Source: Canna indica (taxonomy: Eukaryota; Streptophyta; Magnoliopsida; Zingiberales; Cannaceae). Taken from it: a stretch of 64,000 bases of DNA. The notes under the pieces were generated by a model. That model worked only from the letters and a program-made list of their open reading frames with translations. It made no database searches and was not told where the DNA came from. Location: assembly GCA_034359265.1 (NCBI GenBank), contig CP136894.1, forward strand, positions 25,078,501 to 25,142,500. Direction: 5' to 3'. The translations under genes and the position numbers were made by a program. Position 1 is the first letter of the stretch. The number at the start of each line of letters is the position of its first letter. Below are positions 10,607 to 20,876 of the stretch, in pieces.

Positions 10607-11912
10607 GAACCTTCGGTTTAAAGCAGCAGTTGAAAATGAGGTTGATGCAAAAGTGAAAGCGCTAAGAACTGGTAGAGGAGAATTCACCTCTAAACCTTTT
10701 GTGGTCGTGATGAACATGGAATAAAACATCAGCTTACTGCAAGCTATACACCCCAACAGAATAGGATTGCAGAAAGAAAAAATTGAGTTTTGGTAGAAAT
10801 GACTAGATGTCTGCTAAAGGGAAGTAAGCTGCCTAAAAACTTGTGGGCAGAGGCTTTTAATACTCCAGCATATATTATAAATAAAAGCACAACCAAAGCA
10901 TTGCTTGAGAAAACATCATATGAAATTTGGTGTGGAAGAAAATCAGATCTCGGTCATCTAAGAAAATTTGGGTATGTAGCTTATTGTCACATACCTAAGC
11001 ATAGAAGAAAGAGGCTAGATATTTCAGAGCTGAAATTTGGTGTGGAAGAAAACCAGATCTTAGTCATCTAAGAAAATTTAGCTAACAGTTCAAGTTCAGG
11101 GTTGATATGATCAGGATGAAGCTGAAATTGTGAATTCTTAAATTTCAGGGCTGAAAATTTATCAACTTAATGTAAAATCTGCATTCTTAAATGGAGAACT
11201 CAAAGAAGAGGTTTATGTAGTTCAACAGTTCAACCAAAGGGTTAAAGGAAAGGAAGAAATGATCTATAGGCTAAAGAAGTCCTTATATGGCCTAAAGCAA
11301 GCTCTAATGAGCTAGTATGAAAAATTGATAGTTACTTTGTTACTGAAAAAAATTTTAGAGAAGCAGGAATGAACACACATTATATACAAAAGAAGATGAA
11401 AATGAAGATATTCAAATTGTTCTTCTCTATGTGGATGACTTGCTTTATTGTAGTAACAATGAAAAAATGAGAGAGGAGATCAAGAACAAAATGTTCAAGA
11501 CTTTTAAGATGACTAATCTGGGTGAGATGAAATTCTTCTAGGTTTGGAAGTTCTATCTCATTTCATGAATGATCCCAGAGCAGTACACTTCAAGGCAGCA
11601 AAGAGAATCTTGAGATACTTGAAGGGGACATGTATTTATGGATTACATTTGGGAAGAGACAATGATCTGAAACTGCTGGGGTATTCTGATAGTGATTGGG
11701 GAGGATAAATAGTTGATAGGAAAAGTACTACTGAATATCTATTCAAAGTTGGAGCAAGTACAGTGTGCTAGTGTTCTAAAAAACAGAATTCAACTGCATT
11801 ATCTTCAGCCGAAGCTGAATATGTATCAGCTACTTCAGCAAGCTGTCAAGCAATTTGGATGAGAAGAATTTTATTGGACTTTGGGATTAATTTGACACAA
11901 GCTACATGCATA
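10607..11912 (+). pseudogene. Degenerate Ty1-copia pol fragment inside CACTA-1
   Basis: The plus strand shows copia pol in order with frameshifts and stops. Integrase: ASYTPQQNRIAERKN at about 10736, then MTRCLLKGSKLPKNLWAEAF at 10798. Reverse transcriptase: KSAFLNGELKEEVYV, YRLKKSLYGLKQA and LLYVDDLLYCSN near 11430. RNase H: RILRYLKGTCIYGLHLG, then ALSSAEAEYVSATSAS near 11800. No LTRs flank it, and the block from RT to RNase H is shortened. It ends about 10 bp before the host exon at 11923. Confidence 0.8.
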
Positions 11913-11922
11913 TAGCTTGCAG

Positions 11923-12223
11923 GAGAAGATGGAAGGCATTGAAGCTCTTTCCACTTTAGTGCGGTCTTTGTCAAGGGATGCTGCAGAGAGTAGAGAAGCA
12001 GTAGGGTTGCTGTTGGCTTTGTCCGAGATCGTAAAAGTTCGACAAAGAATTGGTAGAATCCGAGGCTGTATGGTGATGCTAGTGACACTGCAAAATGGCA
12101 ATGACACTATTGCATCACAATGCGCGGAGAGGTTTTTGAGTGTGTTATCAGCCAATGCACACAATGTGCTTCTTATGGCAGAGGCCGGCTACTTCGTACC
12201 ATTAGTACGCTATCTAAAAGAAG
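11923..12223 (+). pseudogene. Captured exon of an armadillo-repeat protein, U-box 43/44-like
   Basis: A 301-bp open segment bounded by AG (11921-11922) and GT (12224-12225), as a normal plant exon would be. It reads GIEALSTLVRSLSRDAAESR, EAVGLLLALSEIVKVRQRIG, RIRGCMVMLVTLQNG and HNVLLMAEAGYFVPLVRYL. This is the helical armadillo pattern seen in plant U-box E3 ligases related to PUB43/44, which bind substrates through these repeats. Only one exon is present and no U-box is in the window. It lies between the CACTA-1 terminus and TNP2, so it looks like host DNA carried by the transposon. The family assignment rests on recognition, not alignment. Confidence 0.6.
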
Positions 12224-13539
12224 GTACTTTCAAAAAAATCTTCTTAATTTCTTTCTTAAATTTAATGTACTGTGCTAACATGCATTGTTTATGCTGTTTA
12301 GTTTCAATGCACAAAATCTTCGTACCATTCTGAACTGAATATAGGCAGAGTAAGTTGAACTCTAGTCAGCTAAAGATGAAACAATATCCATATTGCATTC
12401 TCTAAAACCAATCAAGAAAAAGCTTAAAACAACACAAGCAGTAGAGTAAGTTGTAACATTCATATTTTTCTGATAAAAGCATTCTTCTTCACCCAATTAA
12501 AAGTCATACCAATGAATTTTCAATACCATAATATACTCTATTCATTACGTTCTTCAACCAAAAATTCAAGAATCAATGCTAACCTTAGTGCACGATAAGC
12601 TAAGATAGTTGGCACCATGCGTGCATACTCATCCTACAATGGTCCATATTATTTAGTAAATTCACACTCCAATTGTACAATTATGAGCTTGACTTAAATA
12701 AATGCTATAACAAGAGGTCATGGCATATTATTTCTCATAGTGTTACATCATTTACAATGCATCAAGTGTGTGGAAGTTGGATCAGTTTATTTTGCGTTGG
12801 TGATGGCAAAATAAACTAATCCAACTTCCACACACTTGATGATAGGTTGGAACAAATGATTGTATGTTCTCCATTTTGATGTACTTCATAACTTCATTTA
12901 ATCATAAATCCCATCACCAATAACTTATATGTTATGAATGAGGCAGTTTAGGTCTTAAGGGAGAATCATAAATCCCTCTTCGTTTTACCTTTGTGGGTTT
13001 GGATTCGATCAAAAGGTTGGAACTTGAGTCTTGAGACATCAATTAATTTTCTTTCTCCTTAGTAATTAAGGTCAGTTCATATTTCTTGATGAACGCCTTT
13101 TAAAGTGCATGTGTGCTCAATAAACCACAAAAAAGAGCATAAGAGTCACGAGTGGCTCTTGATAGCTAAACCTCTCATAGTCTCTATTACAGGAATAGAT
13201 CTTCTCATTATTCTATCATCTCTTCCAACTGCATGGGCAATGAAAGTGATGTGCAACACTATTACACTGGCCATGAACCAATTAAGTCCTATAAACTTAG
13301 CTCTTTATATATGTATATGTACGTGTTATGTTTCTGTTATAGGATTATATAGCAGGTTGGTCCACTACAGTGATATCATCACTTGTAGGACTAGCCAAAA
13401 AATTTGCATTCCTTATCGGATCAATTATTGGTTTCTGATTGCGAGAAGTGTTTGCTTGTGTTACGCGATTTGACCTATCGTTCAATGAGCAGGAAAACAC
13501 ATCGATACAATTCATGACTCGTCCAATAGTTTCGTCGTC
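12224..13539. other. Non-coding stretch, possibly intron of the captured gene
   Basis: Begins with a splice donor-like GTACTTTC after the armadillo exon. No further exon recognised. Contains the 82-nt hairpin at 12760-12841. Open frames at 13105-13473 and 13345-13626 match nothing I know and have no coding character. Confidence 0.4.
12760..12841. repeat. 36-bp near-perfect hairpin with 10-nt loop
   Basis: Arms 12760-12795 and 12806-12841 are reverse complements over 36 bp with one mismatch. Each begins, read inward, CATCAAGTGTGTGGAAGTTG. The loop is GTTGGTGATG. The geometry is like a plant small-RNA precursor or a very short foldback element. No promoter or expression evidence can be seen. 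Confidence 0.8.
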
Positions 13540-13712
13540 TAGGGGTGTGCAACGGTCAATTCGGTAAATTAACCGAACCGACCATTTGGTTAATCGAACC
13601 GAATTTATACACAACCTCCTAACCATTTTCCGAACCGAAACTTTCAGTTAACCGACCAAATTAACTAAAAATTTTCGGTTCGATCTGATTAACCGACTAA
13701 AGTTTTCGATTT
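13540..13712. mobile_element. Truncated hAT-like MITE
   Basis: Starts TAGGGGTGTGCAACGGTCAA and continues with many variants of the words CGGTT, AACCGAACC and TTAACCGA, the signature of the hAT MITE that is complete at 25373-26006. No right terminus or 8-bp duplication is found, so it is a fragment. Confidence 0.6.
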
Positions 13713-15589
13713 CAGAATAATTTCATCAGAACAATTCAGAACACACAAACAATTTAACAAGAACCAACATCCAATATCATGTATTCACATTCAAAAATGA
13801 AAACATTTTAATCTACAATCAGTTAACACTTAACAACAAGAAATTTAATCTACAATCAAAATTCAAAACAATTACTCAAAATAGTTAATTACTCAACTAG
13901 TGAACTAGTTAAGCAAATGATTTTATCAGTCTAGAGACTACTTACGCAACTAGCTAAGCAATTCTTTGTCTGTGAACTGCAGTTTATTACTCAACTAGTG
14001 AAAAATAAATCCTACTAACTTTCTCCATTCAATTCAAGTCTAGGGTCATCTATCTCAAAGTCTCTAAAAAAAGTTTCAAGATCATTCTACTATCTTATTA
14101 TAGAGCCTTGTTATGTCTGAAATTTCTAGCACATGTAGTGTAGTATTTGTTTCTTTTGCACCATATGACTAGTGATGGATAGACTGACTTGATCCTATTT
14201 GCAAGTGTTCCGTGCTGTATCAACTAAATACTTCAAAAATAAATTCTGATTCTGATAGCTTGAATACGTACAAGCAAGTTCAAACCAAGAATGACCTTTT
14301 TTTGCTGCCATTTTAAAACTGGTGGCACAACTAGTTCCTGATTTAGATTCTTTCTTTCTCCTTATAATTTCCATATAGTTAATGAGGTGTATTTTGCAAT
14401 GTTTACAGGCTTCCTCACATGAGGAGGAAGGAATGACCTTATTCTATACCCGTTGTAACCCAACTTGTGGCTACAGATGGAGAGAAAGCTGATCAGTCAA
14501 CTCACAAATATGACGAGCTAGACCAGTTTACAAATAATCAAACAACTCCATGCATGCCTAAGTAGTTCATACATGCATCAGGATTGACATCACTTTTCCG
14601 TCAGTAGCTTGCAGTGCTATTGTTGCTTGTGTAGCAGTACCATTTCCATTCTACATTGTCACTTGTTTTGGACATCCCATTTACTTGCTTACATCTATTT
14701 AATCTATTTTTCATTAATCATGATATATACATGCCCTTTGTTTGCAACTGTTACTAAAAAGAGAAGACCTAACGCATGAAGTGTTATCAGGTTAAATTAG
14801 ATCAAGGGATAGAATCTGTTTCTTAGCCAAAAGATGCCAGATTGAAAATTATCAAGCATCTCATCGTGTAAGCATCTCATCTTTATATGAGATCTTGTGA
14901 TTAATAAAAAATGTGGGTAGATGGTGAGAGTGGAGACGAGCATTAACAAAAATTTGACCTTCATTAACTAAATTTAAAAGCATCTCTAATACTTGACTAA
15001 AATCGCAACTAAAATCATCTGAACATCATGAAATCGCAACTAAAATCGAACCTCCACAATCAAATGGGAAACCGAGCGCTTGAAACCCGTAGAAGGGAAG
15101 GAATTCACTCGTCGGTCGGCTGTCTGTGACTACTTGCGCTTCCTCTGAGCGCTTCCTGCGCTTCGCCACAAAGTAACAGAGGATTAGGGCACGAGGAAGG
15201 GAAGGAACCTGTAGAAGGGGAGGGAAGAAATAAAAGCTCGAATCAGCTGCGGGGGAATTAGAAGGAACCTGCGCTATCTGTGATGACTAGCTCGAACCGA
15301 TAATTTTGTCGGCTGCGGGGAAGGAAACTGTGGGGAAGGAGTCTGCGGTGAGGGAACCGGCGGGGAAGGAAACTGTGGGGAAGGAAGAAATGGCTTTGTC
15401 GGGGCGGCCTGGGAAGAAGGATGACGAGTGGGAGAGGGGGAAGAAAGACGAAGACGATGCTTTGTCGGCGTCGGCTGAAAAAAAAGATGCGCGAGAAATT
15501 ATTTTGACGAGTGGAAGAGGGGGAAACTAAAGTGGTCGGCCGAAATGAGAGGGGGAAAAAAATTTGGTCGGCTGAAACGAAAAAAAAAT
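13713..15589. other. 5' region of CACTA-1 (non-coding; GC-rich near 15060-15540)
   Basis: 13713-15000 is AT-rich without a recognised gene. 15060-15540 is markedly richer in G on the plus strand, with repeats of GGGGAAGGAA and GGCTGCGG. On the minus strand this would be the CT-rich leader upstream of TNP2, in the position such leaders have near CACTA ends. An open frame at 15306-15530 is low-complexity (Gly/Lys/Glu) and not taken as a gene. Confidence 0.4.
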
Positions 15590-15697
15590 GCTAATTTACC
15601 AACGGATTATTTATCCGTTGGTAATTTTGTTGATAATACCAACAAATTATATCCGTTGATAAAAATTCTGTTGGTGAAACTATGTTTTCTTGTAGTG
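15590..15697. repeat. CACTA-1 terminal inverted repeat and subterminal repeats
   Basis: The end reads TTTTCTTGTAGTG (15685-15697). Inside it are copies of ACCAACGGAT, ATCCGTTGGT and related words, including a palindromic pair at 15598-15607 and 15613-15622. Subterminal repeats of CACTA elements bind the second transposon protein. The base triplet after the end is TTT. Confidence 0.85.
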
Positions 15698-15810
15698 TTT
15701 CTGTGATCCTGTCAAAGCAACATCAATTCCCCATTCGTCCATGCGAAAGTCAAGTGCACATATAGATGAAACTCCATCCACCAGTATCAATGCAGGATGG
15801 TTATACTTAT
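15698..15810 (-). pseudogene. Exon fragment of serine-glyoxylate aminotransferase (peroxisomal AGT1-like)
   Basis: On the minus strand, after an AG at 15812-15811, a 113-bp open segment reads KYNHPALILVDGVSSICALD then FRMDEWGIDVALTGSQK. This is the active-site region of plant serine-glyoxylate aminotransferase, a photorespiratory enzyme of the peroxisome. The final lysine of GSQK is the residue that binds pyridoxal phosphate. The reading stops exactly at that AAA codon because the CACTA-1 terminus abuts it. No upstream exon was found within the next 1.2 kb and no downstream exon elsewhere, so it is a gene remnant here. Confidence 0.8.
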
Positions 15811-16846
15811 CTGCAAAGCCATAGTTATAGACTCAGCCATTGCTCAATTTATAGTAAAGTTAACAGGCCACAAGGGAAATAAATAATATCATAACAAGCC
15901 ATAAAGTTCCAACTATTTGGAGTAAGTACATGGTTGTTTCATGCCATTGAGATCTACGTAATGTTATGTACTTATTTAGTTATTTATCTAGATCATTTTA
16001 TTTTTTTCAATTGAAGTTTTCATAAGTCCATCTATCTTTCCTGGAACCTTTAATGAATCTCATTTGCACAAATATTAGTTATGGGGCTCATGAAGAGATA
16101 AACTGCCCATTTATAGTCATATTTGCACAAAGCTGTAGAAATATGTTTGCTGATAGCATACATATGTGATGCATGGTATCAAGGTGAATTACAATTGAAG
16201 TTGATCAGGTCATCATCTCTCTGTAAAAAAGTGGACAAATTGCAAGTAATTAGGTAACATATGTGATGCATGGTATCAAGGTGATGCTCACTTAGCAATT
16301 GACATATGTAATTCTATTGTTGCATTAATCATCAAGTCCAAAATGCAAGCAAAGATCTCTCCCTTGTCTTTTTCTAAGATGCCAAGATATTTATGCCACA
16401 TTTAGCAATAGATGGCTCAACAATTTTAGTATTGTTTCTCTAATCACATTGGTTTGAAGAGTTTCATGATTAAGTCAATTTTAGTATTTATGCTAGCTTT
16501 CTTTTCTTCCTATGTTTGTTTGTTAGTCTTTTGCTTTCTTTTCTTTGATTGTATGTTTTTTTAATATTGTTTTTGTTATGATGTTTATTTCTAGAGTTAA
16601 TTATTAGTAGTGTATTTGAAAATTCAGATCTAGTTAGAATTTTGAGTATGTGTTGTTCTGTTATGATTGAAATTAAAAATATTATATATGACTCACGAGT
16701 TGATAAAGTGACATGAACTTATCGACCGTTGGATCATATTTTTTTTACAATACATTAGATTCGTTCGGAGATCGTATCGTTGTCTATAAGAAGTACAAAA
16801 CTTATAGATTCTTTACGATTTCTGAATTGTCCTTGATCGGATAGTT
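15811..16846. other. AT-rich non-coding stretch, possibly intron of the aminotransferase remnant
   Basis: No supported gene. A phrase of about 27 bp (CATATGTGATGCATGGTATC and on) occurs at about 16161 and 16259. Sequence near 16720-16840 may belong to the upstream region of CACTA-2. Confidence 0.35.
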
Positions 16847-17052
16847 TGGGATCAAAATTATTTTACTTGCAGTTAAATAGTTTTTTTAACATTCATTTTA
16901 GTTTGAAATTCTAGAAGATATCCCTTGTTCTCCAAGTATGCGCCCAGATGATATGCATACTTGGACAACTATAGGGAAATGCTGCCGGAATTTCGACTGA
17001 AATTGAATGTTAAAAAAAAAATTTTAATGCAAGTAGAATAATTTGATTCCCG
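16847..17052. repeat. 206-bp foldback upstream of CACTA-2 TNP2
   Basis: Outer arms 16847-16894 and 17005-17052 are imperfect reverse complements (GGGATCAAAATTATTTTACT against its partner ending AATTTGATTCCC). Inside is a second nested pairing TCCCTTGTTCTCCAAGTATG with GCATACTTGG...AGGGA at about 16921-16978. The whole segment can form a long interrupted stem. It may be a small MITE or part of the CACTA-2 leader. Confidence 0.65.
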
Positions 17053-17124
17053 AATGGAATAGGACCACCCCACCTATGAAGATTTCTAAAGAAGTAATTG
17101 TTGGGATATATCACGTACAGAATC

Positions 17125-18084
17125 ATGACGGAAGATCGTAGTTGGATGTACCGTCGAATGTACCGTGGAAATTTACTTGAAGAATTCAAGAGCGGTGTTC
17201 AGAAATTTTTGAACTTCGCATATTCAAATCTGCAATTTGTCAGTGTTGACAAAATCAGATGTCCGTGTCGTCGATATATCAACTTGTTTTTCCTAGACTG
17301 ACAGGCAGTGACATTGCACCTATACAGAAATGGTTTCATGAATCGTTACTATCGATGGATTTCACATGGGGAGTCATTCAGAGGCATGTCATCGTATGAA
17401 TTTGGAGGCCAGTCGTCTAATATTGGATCTTCGTTCGCAACTCATACAACATCCGTTGAGTAGCCGTATCGAAATATGGTATTGGATGCTATGGGCTATC
17501 GTGAATTCCAAAGGTTGCCAATGCCTCACACAGAATTAGGAGGTCAGTCGTCAAGTACTGAAGTGACAATGGATATGGAGTGTGAGCCACAAGTAGAATC
17601 GAAAATTCAAATCGAATTATCAAATCCAGAAGCAGCACAGTTTTATGATTTACTGAAAGCTGCAGATGAACCATTGTATGAAGGCTATGATGAATATTCA
17701 AAGTTGTCAATGATGACTCAAATGTTAAACATTAAGTCTGATTACAACGTAATTGAGATAGCATATAATCGATTTTCTAAGCTGTTTCACAAAGCGTTGC
17801 CAAAAGATAACAAACTGGAGGACAATTTCTATAAGATGAAAAAGATGATGAAGAGACTTGGTCTAGGGTATCAGAAAATTCATGCATGTCAGAACAACTG
17901 CATTCTCTATTATCGTGAATACGCAGACTTAACCCAGTGTCCAACATGTGAACATCCGCGGTACAAAGAGAAATCTTCGAGTAGGCAGAAAGATATACTG
18001 TTTAAGGTTCTTCGGTATTTCCCGATAATTCCCAGATTGAAGCGGTTGTTCATGTCTGAAAAAATAGCCCAACATATGATATGA
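17125..18084 (+). pseudogene. CACTA-2 TNP2 N-terminal half
   Basis: Starts MTEDRSWMYRRMYRGNLLEE and runs through the transposase-associated domain (GVQKFLNFAY, DKIRCPCRRY) to a TGA at 17299-17301. Then comes NGFMNRYYRWISHGESFRG, a TAG near 17461, and a 202-residue open piece (17476-18084) with YDLLKAADEPLYEGYDEYSK, MKRLGLGYQKIHACQNNCIL and CPTCEHPRYK. It ends at a TGA where CACTA-1 has TGG (MIWHAK), a G-to-A change. Same protein family as the CACTA-1 gene. Confidence 0.8.
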
Positions 18085-19092
18085 CATGCTAAGAGTCGTG
18101 ATCTGAATGTTATGACTCACCCGTCTGACAATGAAGCATGGAAACATCTTGATCGATGTTATCCATCATTTGCAAGTGATCCTAGAAATGTCAGACTAGG
18201 GTTATGTACCGATGGGTTCAATCCATTCTGTCAATCATCCACTTCATATTCTGTTTGGTCGGTGCTCCTCACAGTCTACAATTTGCCGCCGTCGATGTGC
18301 ATGAAAGATGATTTCAAATTTTTGAGTATGGTAATCCAAGGACCAAGGGGACCAAGAAAAGAATTGGATGTGTTCCTTCGACCGTTAATTGACGATTTAA
18401 AGAACTTGTGGGACGACGGATTCATCACTTATGATATTTATCAAAAAAGAAATTTCAACTTAAGGGCCGCATTGTTGTGGACAACTAGTGACTTTCCGAC
18501 ATATGCTATGTTGTCTGATTGGAGCACACATGGGAGGCTTGGTTGTTCGTATTGTATGGAACGAACAAAAGCATTCAGTCTTCGGCATGGACGAAAGATT
18601 TCATACTTTGACTGTCATCGTCAATTTTTGCCACTTGATCATCCATACTAGAGAAATAGAGATAAATTCATGAGAGGTAGAGTGGAAAAAGACGGACCAC
18701 CTCCGCATTTGTCTGGTAATCAAATGTTAGCTCGGGTTGCTGTGTTACCGGATATCACATTCGGAGAGGTTGACAGAATTAGTGGTTTCAGAGAAAGACA
18801 TAATTGGGTCAAAAAAAATATATTCTGGGAACTGCCTTACTGGAGCTCATTACTAGTTTGGCACAATTTGGATGTGATGCACATTGAAAAGAATGTATTT
18901 GAGAACATTTTTAATACAAAGATGGATTTTGCAAGAAAAACAAAAGATAATGTGAAGGCAAGAATGGACTTAAAAATATATTGCAAACGTCCAGATTTAG
19001 ATCTACAGGAGGTGAACGGCAAACAAGTGAAACTGAAAGCCTCTTATGTTCTCAGTAAGCAACAACAAAAAGAAAGTATATGCAGAGGTTAA
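18085..19092 (+). pseudogene. CACTA-2 TNP2 transposase core
   Basis: Two open pieces (18112-18651, 18670-19092) separated by a TAG carry the transposase core: SFASDPRNVRLGLCTDGFNP, VYNLPPSMCMKDDFKFLSMV, FPTYAMLSDWSTHGRLGCSY, FDCHRQFLPLDHPY and HNLDVMHIEKNVFENIFNTK. The C-terminal part ends in SKQQQKESICRG, after which the DUF4218 domain is missing: the next recognisable codons (19192) belong to the linker before DUF4216. So about 250 residues were deleted relative to CACTA-1. With the stops, this gene cannot make an active transposase. Confidence 0.8.
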
Positions 19093-19191
19093 AAAGAAAA
19101 AGAAAAAATACAGCTGTGGTGGAAGGTTCAATAGGTGAAGCTTATATAATTAAGGAAATATCAACTTTCTCTTCTTTCTATTTCGAGTCCA

Positions 19192-20214
19192 GTGTACACA
19201 GAAGGGACTCGTCTTCCCCGAAATGATGATGGGGGAAATGTGAATGTTGTAGATTGTCTACCAATATTTTGTTTTCTTGGTCGTGGTTTGGGCTCACGTC
19301 CATCGAGATATTTAATGGGAGATGAGTATCATCTTGCACAATTATATGTACTGATGAATTGCCCCGAGGTTGATCCTTTCATTAAAAAATTTGACACGGA
19401 AGTTCGTACACAAACACCAAATATATCTGAGGAAGAATTACAAGATAAACGTGGCACAGAATTTCCAAATTGGTTCAAAACTTGGTCGAGTGAACATATT
19501 CAAGAAATAGACAACAAATTACTCGAGTTAGCATGTGGACCGTCACGACTAGTCTTATGCTATAACGGATACTTTGTGAATGGATATAAATTTCATACAA
19601 CGGAGTACTCAACCACAAAGAACACAATGAACGCTAGTGTTTGTGTCAAAGGATCCACTTGGATTGATTGTGATTGTGATTTCTATGCACTGCTTGAGGA
19701 AGTACTTGAGCTTCAATATATTGGGTGCAAAAAAATAGTGATATTCAAATGTCACTGGTTTGACACATCATCTCGAGGGAGTCAAATTCATCCAAAGTAT
19801 AAGCTTGATGACGTTAATTTCAAATCAAAGTTAGCGTCAAACGAGCCTTTTATTTTGGCATCACAAGCGCAACAAGTATATTACGCAAAATATCTAGGCA
19901 GACGAAGAGATAGATCGGAATGGTGGGCAGTGTGTAAGACTAAGGCACGATTGAGGATTGATCCAATGACAGAGGATAATGATACTACAAGATTTGTATT
20001 AGGTGATTTTTATCAGGAGGATAATCCTCCGGTAGTTGAAGTTGTGGATCAAACACTTGAAGATGAAAATTTAGTTGTTGCACAAGATCTGGCTGAAGAA
20101 AGTGTTGATGTTGAACCAGATGATGCAGAAGATGAGAATAGTTATGAAGATGAAGAGACAAGTGAAGAAGAAAATGACTCAATCGATTATTATCCAGATG
20201 ATATCGATGATTAA
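19192..20214 (+). CDS. CACTA-2 TNP2 C-terminal segment (DUF4216)
   Basis: A 340-residue open segment. Residues 1-60 carry the linker (RLPRNDDGGNVNVVDCLPIF, QLYVLMNCPEVDPFIKKF). Residues 125-250 are DUF4216 (NGYFVNGYKFHTTEYSTTKN, SQAQQVYYAKYLGRRRDRSE, WWAVCKTKARLR). The last 80 are strongly acidic and end SIDYYPDDIDD. Unlike CACTA-1 there are no introns left in this part. The ATG at 19192 is simply the first in an open frame; the natural protein began far upstream. Confidence 0.8.
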   Translation: MYTEGTRLPRNDDGGNVNVVDCLPIFCFLGRGLGSRPSRYLMGDEYHLAQLYVLMNCPEVDPFIKKFDTEVRTQTPNISEEELQDKRGTEFPNWFKTWSSEHIQEIDNKLLELACGPSRLVLCYNGYFVNGYKFHTTEYSTTKNTMNASVCVKGSTWIDCDCDFYALLEEVLELQYIGCKKIVIFKCHWFDTSSRGSQIHPKYKLDDVNFKSKLASNEPFILASQAQQVYYAKYLGRRRDRSEWWAVCKTKARLRIDPMTEDNDTTRFVLGDFYQEDNPPVVEVVDQTLEDENLVVAQDLAEESVDVEPDDAEDENSYEDEETSEEENDSIDYYPDDIDD

Positions 20215-20218
20215 TGTG

Positions 20219-20262
<44 letters not shown>
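20219..20262. repeat. (TA)n microsatellite, about 22 units
   Basis: Uninterrupted TA dinucleotides just after the TNP2 stop codon of CACTA-2. Confidence 0.95.
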
Positions 20263-20265
<3 letters not shown>

Positions 20266-20324
20266 TCTTTTTTCTATTAATTTATATATTGGTTGACATC
20301 ACTAATCAACATTTATATCTGTAG

Positions 20325-20510
20325 ATGTCGCGTGCCCGTTCTAGGGTTCATCGCACGGGTTTACCTCGGCCGCCACCGCCGCCCGCGACAGCACCACCAC
20401 CACCACCAGCCGTGGCGGATGTCGTAGGCCTCGTGGGCCTAATCGGAGGGGGGGGTGATGCACCTTCATCGTTTGACCAGCATCGGCGGATATCGCTGAA
20501 TGGTTTAATG
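20325..20510 (+). pseudogene. CACTA-2 second gene, first exon only
   Basis: ATG at 20325 opens MSRARSRVHRTGLPRPPPPP followed by Ala/Pro-rich sequence and DQHRRISLNGL. The exon ends at a good donor (GTAAGT at 20511). The Arg-rich then Pro-rich start is usual for the CACTA second gene. After this exon there are only 360 bp of AT-rich sequence before the subterminal repeats, so the rest of the gene is gone. Confidence 0.6.
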
Positions 20511-20876
20511 TAAGTAAACTAATTTTTTTATTATAATTGTTAATAATTAATTGTTACTTATAATGTTATTATACTTGAGTAGTAGATTTGAGCAGGATGC
20601 ACATCAAGATTGATGTATTTTATTTTCTATTTTGATGTAAACATATTTTGATACGATGTAAATATTACATTTTGATATATTAATATGTATAAACAATATA
20701 ATTTGCTGTACGTCTTGAATATTCTCTCGTTGTGACAATATTTTGATATAATTTTGTATCATGTATATTATTTGATTGTGACGTTGTATTTTGATATAAT
20801 TTGATGTTGATGTTAAATGTAAACAGGCATTTTAAAAAAAAATTATTATAAATTATTTTTTAAAAAAATACATATT

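Larger units (their letters stand above)
1..15697 (-). mobile_element. CACTA-1: large En/Spm-type DNA transposon, left end outside window
   Basis: The right terminus at 15685-15697 reads TTTTCTTGTAGTG on the plus strand, so on the minus strand the element begins CACTACAAGAAAA, the classic CACTA terminus. Just inside lie subterminal inverted repeats of the type ACCAACGGAT/ATCCGTTGGT. The internal minus-strand genes come in the usual order: TNP2 transposase (10535-6748), then a second gene (exons at about 3985 and 860-1). No matching left terminus is seen, so the element is at least 15.7 kb. It has absorbed copia debris, a host exon, a hAT fragment and repeat blocks. That all of this is one element is an inference from gene order and orientation. 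Confidence 0.75.

Noticed and set aside
13105..13626. Open frames with hydrophobic stretches
   Set aside because: No recognised domain, no splice context, and part overlaps the hAT fragment.
15306..15530. Gly/Lys/Glu-rich open frame
   Set aside because: Low-complexity GGGGAAGGAA repeats in the CACTA-1 terminal region.
15698..17100. Left terminus of CACTA-2 in this interval
   Set aside because: No CACTACTAAAAA-like end followed by GCGACGG words is present.
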